A DNA stretch of 64,000 nucleotides from Hibiscus mutabilis (taxonomy: Eukaryota; Streptophyta; Magnoliopsida; Malvales; Malvaceae): contig CM033744.1 in NCBI GenBank assembly GCA_019671005.1, positions 12,764,128-12,828,127 of the forward strand, in the 5' to 3' direction. A program made the position numbers and the translations under genes. This document shows positions 22,279 through 32,823 of this stretch, one piece after another (the first letter of the stretch is position 1; every line of letters starts with the position of its first letter). The notes under the pieces are model-generated. The model was not told where the DNA came from. It made no database searches and saw nothing but the letters and a program-made list of their open reading frames with translations.

Positions 22279-24321
22279 AAGGCTTTCGAGCCGGGTTGAT
22301 GTGAATTTAAACTTTGTACGACGTTAGATTGTTGGACTCTACACCAAGCGCCCTCATAAAAGGAGTGGGTTGGGTGAGTCAACAATGTTAAACAAATTGA
22401 GGGTTGGTTAGTGCACGGAGGTGCCTGACTATTGTTTTGGACACGGAGGTGCTTGCTTATTATCTCCGCACAGTGGTGCGCATTCCTTTTAGCATAGTGG
22501 TGCTCGGTTATGAATTTGTGACACAGAGGTGCATGTGAGTTTTATAGTGGAGCCAGCGCACAGAGGTGCCTGTCGGTAACCACTATAGCAATCGAAGCAT
22601 ACGCGGTGCTCAATCTATATATTGCGCAGAGGTGCTAACGAGTTGGACCTAGTGGGATTAGTACACAATAGGTGACTGGCGTTAACCATTATGGTTGTTT
22701 CAGTGCAAGAGGCACTTATTTCTTATTGCACAAGAGGTGATAACGAGTTGAACCTGGTGGGATCAGTACACAAGAGGTGATTGACGTTAACCACTATGGT
22801 TGTTTCAGTGCAAGAGGCACTTATTTCTCTTTGCACAAGAGGTGCCAACGAGTGAACCTAGCGAAATCAGTAAACAATAGGTGAACTGACGCTAACAACT
22901 ATGGTTGTTTCAGTGCGGAGGCACTTATTATTTATCGCACAGAGGTGCAAACAAGTTCAAACATAGTGGCATCAGTTCACGGAGGTGACTGACGTTGCGC
23001 ACTATGGTTGTTTTGGTGCAGAGGCACTCAATATGTCTTGAAGTCTTAGATGGGTCTTCATAGTGAAATCAGTACACAAGAGGTGTATGACGTTAATCAC
23101 TATGGTTACCTCAGTATTGAGAAGCTGACTACTTGTAAATCGATGATGCATGCCAGAAAATCATATTGCAAACAATGCACAGAGGTGCCTGTCGTTAACC
23201 AAAATGATTATCCTAGCATGATGTCGCTTAGGAAGTAACCCATTATGGTGCCCATTTACGTTCAGCACAGACTTGTTGTGTTGAAAAGAATAATGTTGTT
23301 GGTTTTGTGGCACAATAGTGCCTAACTTGATCAATGGAAAGTTAGTCTTTGCTGGTTACAATGGTGCCTCTATTTAGTGAAGGAGTTCTTTCTGTTCAGT
23401 CGACAAGATGGTGCAGAGAGAAGCGAGACAAGTTTTACGTTACGTTGGACAACATTAAAGCGGGTTGGCTTGTGGAAAAACGTGCTTTAAATTGTTGGGA
23501 AACAATATGTATGAATTATCGAGCAAGGTTGTTCGAGTAGGCGTTGGTGTACGTTCACTCGGTAAATGGTGAATGCGGAAGGCAATGTGTGCCAACCAGG
23601 TATCGTTTGAGACTTGTGTGAATATGTTATTACTGATGTATTCGCTGGTATGTCATGTAGCACAGGTAATACAAAGAAAGGAAAAGAGGCAAAGTACATT
23701 TTTTGTATCACGATGGCAACTAGAGACCATTTTACGACGTAAAGCAACTAAGTGCAATACAAGCATACACTTAGGCGCTTGAATGGTAAGGTGATGGCGA
23801 TATTGTGACACATTCTTTGCTTTGAAGGTCTCATTATACGGGGGGACACAGTTGGCGAATGGGCTTAGTGCCAAAGAGCAAGCCATTGTGTGGCGAGTCA
23901 TAGTTCTCTTGCATATGGGCAGGTATGCTATTTTTGTTTTGTAGGTCGATGGCTAGATCGTGAGGCTCAAAGACACTACAAAGCACATGTTAGTTGAGTC
24001 AATGATTCGCTACTTGTGTTTCGCTCGAGCCACAATCAGAGTAAAAGTGTGGGAGCATGAATCTAGCACTTGACATTGAAGGAGCAAAACTGGGTCATAA
24101 TGAGTTCATGATCGATGTAGATGGTTACGCATGTGCAACGTGGTCATAAGGCAATCAAAAGAACCCAGGACCGAGGCTTGAGTTATTTGCTTGAATGTTC
24201 AGATGATTGGACTAGAAAAGCGTATTAAGTTAAGCATAGATCAAAGTGGATCTGCCTTCGATGTCCATATCGACTTATTAAGTGATGAAGAACGAGTGTC
24301 AGTATCAATGAGTACATCGAT
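22279..24321 (+). repeat. Interior of the ATAAG-flanked element with GCAC..GTGC repeat array
   Basis: From about 22410 to 23210 the interior is a loose array of units containing CACAGAGGTGC, CACTATGGTTGTTTCAGTGC and GAGGCACTTATT. Many form mini-hairpins: GCAC-GGAG-GTGC (22414-22425) and AGTGC-AAGAG-GCACT (22702-22716), the latter with a GGAG loop in another copy. From 23210 to 24321 the repeats fade. Short frames there (for example 23349-23540, 23573-23782 and 24191-24421) match nothing I know. I see no gag, protease or RT motif. Confidence 0.7.
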
Positions 24322-24340
24322 AAGAGGAAGTGTGGGAGAA
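24322..24340 (+). other. Polypurine tract of the ATAAG-flanked element
   Basis: AAGAGGAAGTGTGGGAGAA immediately precedes the 3' LTR start TGTCAAGG at 24341. Confidence 0.8.
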
Positions 24341-24973
24341 TGTCAAGGCTGTCTCTTATTGTATTACGATCCTGCCTTGACAAGCCTGTTCGAGACCAAG
24401 CAAAGGCGGACCGAGCGATGATAAGAGCAATCCCTGAAGAGCTACAAAGTCAAGGATGCAAGTTAGGATGCTTTGTGAAGGCGATGAAGGCCCTGTTCAG
24501 AAAGTGTCCTCGTTTAGGACGAAGAAACGTCTACTCGTGTCATACTTGGTAAGTTTATTTAGCTCTTTAGAGGGAAGTGATCTGGTGTGGGGTCTCCACC
24601 GTCCTCCTTACCAAGCGCTAGCAGCCGAGCTGCCTTGGTGTAAGTGACCTTCTCCTAGGCCCACGCGGGGCCTAGGTGTGCGGGCATTGGTGCTAAGCGG
24701 ATGGCACAATGTCTCTTTAGGAGGACCTCCTAGGGACGGTTTGGGGCAAGAGGGCCCTATATCGCACTCGTAGGGAGAGTCAGGGGTTGGCAGCTAGCAT
24801 TCGCTAGGCCCTGCGGGATACGATATTCGATGCGCATGTTGCCTGATGGATTATGAGACGACGCTTTAAGTCCTTTGATAAAGGACTTGTTGAAGGCTGA
24901 CTTGTTTGGGTTGAGTCCATTTTCAAGTGTCGCACGGCGTGCCGACCCAGGCCTAGACGACATGGCCGTGACA
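24341..24973 (+). repeat. 3' LTR of the ATAAG-flanked element
   Basis: It is 633 bp and near-identical to 21626-22264, differing by a six-base gap at the CTTTAAGTCC position and by point changes. It is followed by the target duplication ATAAG (24974-24978). Confidence 0.9.
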
Positions 24974-24978
24974 ATAAG

Positions 24979-25210
24979 CAAACCATGGCATCCGTAGCTA
25001 TTTACGTGGGGTGAAGTGAAAAGGCCAAGGTGCCCTTGAATTCTTAAAGCTTCCCACGTGGCATGAAATAAGAAGCCATAATATAATTTGTACAAGAAAA
25101 CCATATAATTTGGTTTCCTTAACCGTGGGGTTTTCTTACTATCTTTTCTTTTCTTCTTTTTTATTTTTAATCGTTATCTTAAACTAATTTTAATATTAAC
25201 TAATGAACAT
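24979..25210 (-). repeat. 5' LTR of the outer element, third segment
   Basis: It matches about 3286-3525 of the intact LTR (CATCTACGTGGGGTGAAG region to AACTAATGAACAT). It lies between the ATAAG-flanked element and the solo LTR. Confidence 0.8.
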
Positions 25211-25215
25211 GTATA

Positions 25216-27492
25216 TGTAGACACTAAATTTTGTTTGAGTTTAGATTAAATGTTCGAAATAAAATTAATCCACATTACCCCTTCTTAAAACTCAATACCT
25301 TATACTTTAAGCCCAAAATTATATGGCCCATTCTATATGATTTTATATAATATAAAATATACAAAAATAAAATAAAAATCTCAATTCCTTCTTTATTAAG
25401 TCTCCACTCATATTGGTTGGATGGATGCTTGAATCTTATTGGATGATCAACTATTTAGTGGGTAAAATCTTGAACCTTATTAGTTCTATGTTATAGGATA
25501 AAAAAATAAATAAATATTAACTATATATTAATTGCCCCCGCCATAGGAACCCACGGATGGAGATTCTCCCCCAATTTCATTTTTCCTGCCCTATCCTCAC
25601 AATCCCCTACACCTCTCGGCATTTCCCCTTAGAGCCGCATTCTCCCAGCCCCAAACCGAACCCCCTAATCCATTTTTTCCTTAGCTACGACACTGTAATC
25701 TTTGATTCAAAAGAATTGCATTGGTTCAAAAGCATACCGACTTTCAAAACTTTCAAGCCAAACTCAAATTTCCTTTTTCCTAAATCCTCGGTCATCGAAT
25801 CACTACACCATTCGAACCATAAAAGTCCTTGAATCAAAGTTTTCAACCCCAACGACAACGATTTGTGGATTGATCGATCGAGCATATATTTAGGTTTTGG
25901 TATTTTTTTCCCTTTGTTTATTTATTATGTAATTCGTTCTTATGGTTTAATGGAAATATTGTTGAGATTTGTTGATGATCCTCTTTATTTATTTATCTTT
26001 CTTATTTGTTTTTTTTCTTATTTGTTTTTGTCTAATTTAGTTGTTGGTGTTATGTGTTAGTTGGATGAGGTTTAATTTATTATTTGCTTGTATGTGTTTT
26101 AGGATAGTTTAACTTTTTAGAATTTGTTTTAATTAATTTAAAGCATGCCCTTGACTTATTGAGATATGTGTTTAAATTAATTAATATAAATTTAGTTTAG
26201 GTTTTTAGATTGGTTGAGGCCTTAGTTAGCTTAGGGTTTAATTTAATTTAATTTAAATTATGTGCTCAGCTTATTGGAGCATAATTTTAAAATTAATTAG
26301 ATTAAATTTAGGATTAGTCTTTAGAATCGTAGTTAGATTTAAGGTTCGAATTAATTTAATTAATTTAAATTCATCCTTGGCTTATTGGGATAAATGTTAA
26401 AATTTATTAAATTAATTGAACATCTCTTAATTACTTTTAGGGATAAAATCGATATTTGACTTAGACCACTTAATTTAAATAATAATTAATTAATTCGGTT
26501 CATTTTAGATAGTTTCCTTGGCTTATTGGGATGCTAGTTTAAAATTAATCGAATTAATTATTATTGGTTCAAGATAATCCATAAATCATTAGGGTTTTCT
26601 AGTTTTTTAGGTGTTTAATTAATTTAGGGTTAATATTTAGTTTAACCTAATTAATAATTAGATCACTAACTAGATTTTCATAATTTGGCCTTTTTAGGTT
26701 AGGATTTTAGTGGGCCTAGGCTTTTAATTTCAAGTTCTTCTTTGCCATGTATTATAATTGTCATCCATGAGACCTCTAATGTTTTAATTGGACATTGCAT
26801 GTAATTAATCAACTTAAATCATAAAATAAAGATATTTATTAATTCCGATATTTGTGTCGTAACAGTCCTGGCTCACTGAATGTTGACCAAATATTCGAAT
26901 TAATTCTTATCGTCTAAAGGTAAATATAATTCAAATTAAATTTTTGATAAGTCATTTCATCATGATTAACTGCTTGCATCATGCATAAAAGGTGATGAAC
27001 GGAGTTCGAACCATAAATTAACACGGTAGTCGGGTTTATTCGATATCGGTTTAATCTATGGTCGGAGGTTTCGTCACCCTTTTTAATTAAATGTTTAATT
27101 GATTCGAATTCACCAATTTGATAAAGCCCGTTTAATTAATGTCCAAATTCATTTACGAACAATTTAATTAAATTCAATTTAAATCTCGATAATTTCCATC
27201 AATTAAAATCAACATATATTTTGATACCGATTTTCAGGCATGATAGGGGTGTTAATCCTTCCTCACGCGTAATCAACTCTCGAACCTGCTTTTTAAACGA
27301 ATCTCTAGTTTTTATGGTGTCCGGCCTGCCTTAGTGGCCGGTGGTAACTCTAATTTTTTTTATTTTCAAAAGCACAAATTTTTAAAGAATTTTTCATTTT
27401 CTAAATATTTTCAAAATAAAATAAACTCTATTACTCCTTTTTAACGATCTCGTTTGAAACTTTACATTTTTGAATTTTAGAACGTCGCTACA
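25216..27492 (+). mobile_element. Tat-type solo LTR inside the outer LTR
   Basis: This 2277-bp block starts TGTAGACACTAAATTTTG and ends ACGTCGCTACA, splitting the outer LTR between AACAT and TCATC. The flanks GTATA and GTGTC may be a decayed target duplication. It has no interior, so it is a solo LTR left by LTR-LTR recombination. Near its 3' end it carries the Tat LTR block: GTTAATCCTTCCTCACGCGTAA, GGTGTCCGGCCTGCC and a diverged TGGTAACTCT at 27342-27351. A TTTAATTAATTT-rich middle repeats the phrase CTTGGCTTATTGGGAT several times. Open frames at 25557-26060 are not genes. Confidence 0.8.
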
Positions 27493-27497
27493 GTGTC

Positions 27498-27926
27498 ATC
27501 AAATAACAAACCAAATTCATACGCATGACTCATCAAATAATGGTGGAACCATTGCTTAAGCCATTGGATTCCTCACCCCTTGGGCTAAGGTCATAAAGCT
27601 TTACTTTCTTGCAATTTAGACACTAATCATACCTTCATTTCTTACAATTCAGCCACTAAGCGGTCTAATTATACACCTAGTCCTTATAATCTTTCATGTC
27701 TTCGACTGAAGGCATTCTATATCATCTTATCACATTTTAACCAAAGACCTTATACTTTCAAACTTTGTAATTTAGTCCCAAATCATATATACACATTAGG
27801 CAATTACTACATAATTAATCACTTTTAGTCCAAAAATCTATATTTCAAGAATTCTTTTATCCGTCGGAACTGAATTTTTGATCATCGAAACTAAATTCCG
27901 ACTAGGTTGATTTTCGGGTTGTTACA
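27498..27926 (-). repeat. 5' LTR of the outer element, last segment
   Basis: It matches about 3530-3967 of the intact LTR and ends GGGTTGTTACA. It is followed by the target duplication TAAAT. Confidence 0.85.
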
Positions 27927-27931
27927 TAAAT

Positions 27932-28255
27932 AATAAATTAATATATAGATCCTTCAAATATGCCTAATAATGTTATATTTAAAAATTATTTTTCATAATT
28001 TAAGATGCAAAATATTAATAACTAATAAACTATTCAAACAAGTATCAAATATAATCATGTCCTTATATATAATTTTACTTGTTTAAATAATCAAACAACT
28101 ATCAGCTATCAGTTAATTTTATCAAACACTTTTATTCAAAAACGAATACAATCTGCTAGTCAAATCAGCTAATGCAATCCGCTATCAACTAATGTAATCC
28201 GCTATCAACTAATGTAATCCGCTATCAGTTATTCATTAATTGACAAAAACAGGGC
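27932..28255. mobile_element. Right half of the small TIR element
   Basis: It starts after the outer element's TAAAT duplication and ends AAAAACAGGGC, the partner of the left terminus at 59. Within it, 28171-28230 is three tandem copies of a 20-bp unit (AATGYAATCCGCTATCAACT). No coding sequence is present. Confidence 0.5.
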
Positions 28256-28273
28256 CATATATATTTTAAGGGT

Positions 28274-28551
28274 AAAACTTCGATACACAAGCTGTGTAAA
28301 ATTAATTTTACACGAGCCTGTGTATTTACACTATAAAAACCCAAATCCTAAATTTCTAACCCTAACCCTAAAAAAATAAACCCTAAACCTTAAACCCTAT
28401 ACACTAAATTCTAAACACTAACCTTAAATTCTAAATCCTACAACCTAAACCCCTAAACCTTAAACCCTAAACTAAAATCCTAACCCCTAAAACTAAAAGG
28501 CACGTGTAAACTAAAGTTTACATGGCATGTGTATCAAATTTTTTTCTCATA
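28274..28551. repeat. Inverted-repeat element with a telomere-like (CCCTAAA) core
   Basis: The left arm CGATACACAAGCTGTGTAAA and the reverse complement of the right arm, TGATACACATGCCATGTAAA, match well. Between them (about 28337-28497) lies a degenerate array of CCCTAAA / CCTAAAC units on the plus strand, the Arabidopsis-type telomere motif. It could be a MITE that captured an interstitial telomeric repeat, or a degenerate repeat trapped between palindromes. It is too decayed to be a working telomere. Confidence 0.6.
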
Positions 28552-29216
28552 TTTTAATATTATTAAAATATTATATTAGTTATTTAAATTAATATTGTCA
28601 ATAATTTTTAGAATAAGCAGTTAAAAATTACCAATTGACACTTCATCTCCTTAAATTGTGGGTTTAGCTCCACAGATTGTGGGTTTTAAATCTAAGAAAA
28701 GCAAATTTCTCTTTTTTTTTCCTTCCAGGTAAAAATTGTTAAAAAATCAATATTAGTTGAGTTACTATAATAATTTATACAATTAGTATATCAAATATTA
28801 ATATTCGAAGTGTGTTTAATAATACTGAAAATTATAATAATTAAATAATTTTATATTTATAATATTTCCAAATACTTCTAAAACTAAAATTTAATATATT
28901 ATTAATATGATACATTTAACTCGATCTAAATTAAGATTTGATTCAAAAGATTATTTTAAATATAAGAAACCGTTTTTTGATGATACTATTCCAAGCACTT
29001 GAGACCACGCCCGCATGAATATATGGGCAAGGTCAAGAAGAAACAGATGAATTTAATAAATTGATTATGAATTGTTTGAAATTGCATTACTGTTATGTAA
29101 ATTCAAAGGACACCAAACATATCAAACGGTATGTGACAAGCTACCCTACATTTTCAGTTTTTAACTATTGTCCAAACCGGAACCTTCCCCTGCGGGTATT
29201 TACAATCTTCTGCAAA
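28552..29216. other. AT-rich intergenic spacer downstream of the BPA1-like gene
   Basis: No gene, repeat family or RNA is recognisable. The right part (about 29000-29216) probably holds the 3' untranslated region of the minus-strand gene that ends at 29217. I do not see a clear AATAAA in the expected place. Confidence 0.5.
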
Positions 29217-31933
29217 TTAAAGGATTAAACCTTGTGGAGATGAGGGGCGTGCGGCTTTGGGAGATTCAGGCTCATCCATCCTCGCATACCCCTTCGATTT
29301 GTGGGCTTCTTCCTCCTCGGCCAAAACTTTTTCCTTTGTCTTCTGCCCCACATCACCTGCAGCTTTAGCAACCCTGTTGAATGCACCGGTGACCCACGAC
29401 GTTCCGGTCAGAATATAACGATTCTTCATTATAGCAGAACCAGCGCTGCTGACTGTCTGCTCAGCAGCTGCAAATGCAGACTTGGTCTTCTCAGAAACCT
29501 GAAACTTCTGGTCCATTTCCCTCACTTTGTCATTCACCAAGGTAGTGCCAACACTAATTTTCTCAGTAAAACCAATCTTCTGGTCCAGCGATGCAACTTT
29601 GGCAGTGGCAGTTGATGTGAACTGATGCTTCTCATCGAAGGCCTTTGATTTGTTCACCGCATCTTTGCCAAGAATGAAACCCTTGGCTAGCATGCTGGTT
29701 ACAACATCCTCCGCCTTCTGGACAGCAGATTCAGCCTGGCCAGCATCTTTGTTCTGTGTTGCCTCACATTAAAATCTGACATTTCGTAAGTGAAGTCAAA
29801 GCAGATTGCTAAAGGTTAGAACATTACAGGTGTTGTGGAGGCAATAGCAGGTGGCTTGTACTCAGGAGCCAGCTCTATGGTAACAGACTGATCTACAATT
29901 GTTGCCCCCTGAAAAGAAACCCCATGAATTCTCAATTCATAAGAATGAAATTAAAAATTTCCGTCCAGTCAACGAACATTAGCTTTTAAGGGAGACGACT
30001 CGTTTGTGAAAAAACAAAATGAACTTTGAGATGCCACTAATTAACAATATGACCATGAGACAGCCACTCACTTCATCCCACGAATTCTCCCCTATATAAG
30101 AAAAAGTGTAAAAACAACAAGGGAAGAACAATCTGATATATAAAAAGAAAGAATATGACATCTAGACATAAAAAAAGGAAACAAAAATTTGATGAGAGCA
30201 ACTAAAAAGTAATTTGCATAAATGAGTAATTGAATCAAAGCTATAATAGAATAACTGTCCTTTTGCCACAGGATGCACAATGGGCAATATGAATGTTGAT
30301 TTGTGAAATCAAATAATTGTTCACAAGTTGGAACAACACATACAAATAGCAACATCCTTTAAACACCATCCAAATATGGAACTAGATAAGGTCATTTCCT
30401 TGATATTGAATTATGAATTTAAATCAATTACCCTAAAAAGAAGAATGGTGAAAATTCAAGATATAAATCCAAATACTTTAGTCAATGCAAGCAAGGATTT
30501 CATTTACAAATGTTGTCAGCAAATACGACCTCAAAGGAATACTTCTTTTAGTACAATGGTTATTGTCTTTTAATTGATGAAATACTTAACAGCGAAAATG
30601 GTCATTGGCACAAAAGAAAATGGCAATGCATAGAAGTATTCACTTTCAAAAGCACATCATCTAAGAGAATCGTTGAGGGATTTATAAACATTTAATTCCT
30701 TGTTTTATGGATACTTGATTTTATTTCAATATTCAAGGAAAGCAGAAAGCTAATGCTTACGAAGCTTACCAGCTTTTCATATTTCACTACACAAGAGAAA
30801 TTGAACTCGCATGCGAATATCAACCACAATACGTAGCGAATATAGACATATAATTACAGTATATATTAGACTGACCATTTTCCTTCCGACAGTAGAATAA
30901 AATCTAATTATGCGATGCATGTCTGAATCGGTGAAAATGATTTTCATATAATTGATACAAAAAGCTCAAAGGAAACGGGCTAAGTGCATACTGAAAGAAG
31001 AACAGCAGTCTCTGCTCCCTGTGGTTCCTTGAAAGTAACATAGGCAACTTGTGATCGCTCGTTATAGCTGAAAAGGAAAAAGAATGAAAGCAATAAGAAA
31101 CCTAGACCAGATAATGTTTGCAGAATTTCAGAACATCGCCATACTGGTACATCTACATGATTAGAAGACAGAAGTAGTAGTTTCAACAGTTATCATAACT
31201 TCTATTTGTACCCATGCAGTAGAGAAGAGCCTGCAAATCAAAAAGTAAAAACAAAAATTTAAGCTTAAATATATTATGGTAATAACTAACCTATGCATTT
31301 CGACATGTTCAATGTCACCGGAGAACGAAAAGAACTCCTTAATATCTTGTTCAGATGCACCCAAGGAAACGTTGCCTACTTTCACGGATTGGATCTGTCA
31401 AATAAAACAAGTCATACAGCTAAAAATACAAAGCATCTTCAATCCAATAATAGATTTCATCATCATATAAAGCCGAAATCTTATATTAATAATCACAAAA
31501 GCGCGTGTCCAAACATACAGATTATCCAATATTAGCAAGTTAAATTCTGCACTTCTTTTCTCTAGAGTAAGCATTACTCGAGCAATATTTTACATAAGAA
31601 ATTCCTAATTAGAACACAAAATGGTTATACAGCACGAAATGGAATCAACCTGATCCATAAGTAGAGTTGCAGACAAATCCAGAGAAGGTAAAACCAAAAA
31701 CAATGAAGTCTCTTACATTTTCATATGAAATTGAAAAGGAAAATATGAAAAATTACTAACTAAATCACAGATATTTATGTTAGAACACAGAACAAGGGTA
31801 AGTTAGATCTTAAGGTGAAATTGAATTGGAAAAATACAAAAATCTTCTTCATAATTTGACATAAATTTTCTAACCAACCAAACAAGATACTTCAAAAAGA
31901 ATTAAAAAAAATAAAAATTTCACTAACCGCCAT
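29217..31933 (-). CDS. BPA1-like RRM-domain protein (binding partner of ACD11 family), five exons
   Basis: Exons on the minus strand are 31928-31933, 31291-31394, 30992-31067, 29828-29908 and 29217-29762; all introns are GT-AG and phases agree, giving 270 residues. The N-terminal RRM has RNP2-like VKVGNVSL (residues 6-13) and RNP1-like SQVAYVTF (42-49), with FFSFSGDIEHVEM between and SGATIVD after. The rest is an Ala/Lys/Glu-rich domain with GTSWVTGAFNRVAKAAGDVG. This matches the plant BPA1/BPL family, RRM-fold proteins that bind the sphingolipid-transfer protein ACD11 and restrain cell death; that role is inferred from family membership. Start choice: ATGGCG followed by a GTTAGT donor gives M-A-I-Q-S. 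An alternative first exon, ATGGATCAG (31650-31658) with a GTTGAT donor, is also in frame. No stops or frameshifts are seen. It is the only intact gene in the window. Confidence 0.88.
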
Positions 31934-32612
31934 TCAGTCCCCTTTCTAGCGAAAGAAATGTTTTTCTCTTTTCCTTCAGCTTTGTTTTCAACGAAATTTT
32001 GAAGGAGATGGAAACTTTCATGAGAAGATTAAGGGGGCTGGATGATAAATATCCTCTGTGAACATCCTTAATTTTTTAGTATGGATCTATTACTTTGATG
32101 CCAATAGGAATCGTACCTTGTCGAAACTGCGTCGTTTCCAAATGGCAGCGTCGAGGGTACGATTGGAATATTCGTGCATGTATGGTAAGGTCTAGAGAGA
32201 TGCGGGTGTAGAGGTTTTGAAGAGGTGGGGGCGTTCACGTGTAAAGGGGCGTGGTCATGAAGTTATCATTTTGGAGGTTTTATCAATCTCGGTTTTTTCG
32301 AGGTTAAATCTATGTATCGCCTTGGCTAAGTAATTTCAATAAAAAATTATTAAGTGCGTGTTTGAACAAACTCTATCAAAAAGTTAATTATACAGAACAT
32401 AGGACACAAGTTATGTCCCTCGATTTCCACCATAAAAAGAATGAACTTTTCTGCTCGGCAACAGTGAAATTGGTTTATGGATCCTCAACCAATATTCTTG
32501 TCCAAGGCTAGCCTTTTAAACGCTTAAGCCCTTTTTCCTCTTCAAGTAAAGTAGTGCATGTTCTTTTGGTTGCTATGTTTTTCATCTAAAATCTTTTCAC
32601 GAATTAAAGCAG
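31934..32612. other. Upstream region of the BPA1-like gene
   Basis: On the minus strand this should contain the 5' untranslated region and promoter. A C/T-rich stretch (complement of about 31960-32010) is typical of a 5' leader. I cannot place a TATA box with confidence. The other side faces the LEUNIG-like exon, so the two would be divergently transcribed. Confidence 0.4.
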
Positions 32613-32720
32613 GGAGGCAACACTAATGTCCGATTTCAACCAAGAATAGGACAATTTCTAGCTGTTGATGTTGTGTCTATCTTTGATATACAGACTGGCA
32701 GAAGAGCACAATGGTTACAG
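32613..32720 (+). pseudogene. Exon-like fragment of a LEUNIG-type WD40 co-repressor gene
   Basis: A 108-bp open stretch bounded by an AG acceptor (AAAGCAG) and a GT donor (CAG|GTAGAG) encodes 36 residues with VRFQPRIGQFLA and VVSIFDIQTG. Plant LEUNIG / LEUNIG_HOMOLOG proteins carry this segment (RFQPR.G..LA....VSI.D.E) in their WD40 region. Here about three residues of the Ala-rich linker are absent. No other exon of such a gene is visible around it. Ogre-2 starts only 103 bp downstream. It is either a captured or relic exon, or one exon of a gene continuing outside the window. Confidence 0.6.
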
Positions 32721-32823
32721 GTAGAGATATTTTTAAATTTCTAAAGGAAGATTTACGTTGTTCATTGGATGTGGATAATTGTTCTTTATAGTGTATGACT
32801 TCGTCTAGAGTTATTTTTGACAT

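Larger units (their letters stand above)
21626..24973 (+). mobile_element. Pol-less LTR retrotransposon with 635-bp LTRs, target duplication ATAAG
   Basis: The element begins TGTCAAGGCTG and ends GCCGTGACA, flanked by ATAAG (21621-21625 and 24974-24978). LTRs are 21626-22264 and 24341-24973. They differ by a small gap near 24867 and scattered substitutions. The 5' LTR is followed by a tRNA-Met-type primer site, and the 3' LTR is preceded by a purine-rich tract. The 2.08 kb interior has no gag or pol that I can recognise. It fits a LARD/TRIM-like element mobilised in trans. Confidence 0.9.
512..27926 (-). mobile_element. Non-autonomous LTR retrotransposon (LARD-like), host of three nested insertions
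   Basis: It is flanked on both sides by the 5-bp target duplication TAAAT (507-511 and 27927-27931). The termini are TGTAACACCC and GTTGTTACA. On the minus strand the order is: 5' LTR (27926 down to 4743, interrupted), initiator tRNA-Met-type primer site (4738-4722), 775-bp interior, polypurine tract (about 3985-3968), then 3' LTR (3967-512). No protease, RT or integrase is visible, so mobilisation must have used proteins from another element. Three insertions (5607-20640, 21626-24973, 25216-27492) lie only in the 5' LTR. Confidence 0.85.

Noticed and set aside
25557..26060. Three overlapping frames that could suggest a small gene
   Set aside because: They sit in a solo LTR with clear TGTAGACAC..GTCGCTACA ends, and I see no domain.
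30328..30573. 81-codon frame on the plus strand
   Set aside because: It falls in the third intron of the minus-strand BPA1-like gene and has no recognisable motif.
31276..31535. Two plus-strand frames opposite the RRM exon
   Set aside because: They are antisense shadows of exon 2 of the BPA1-like gene.
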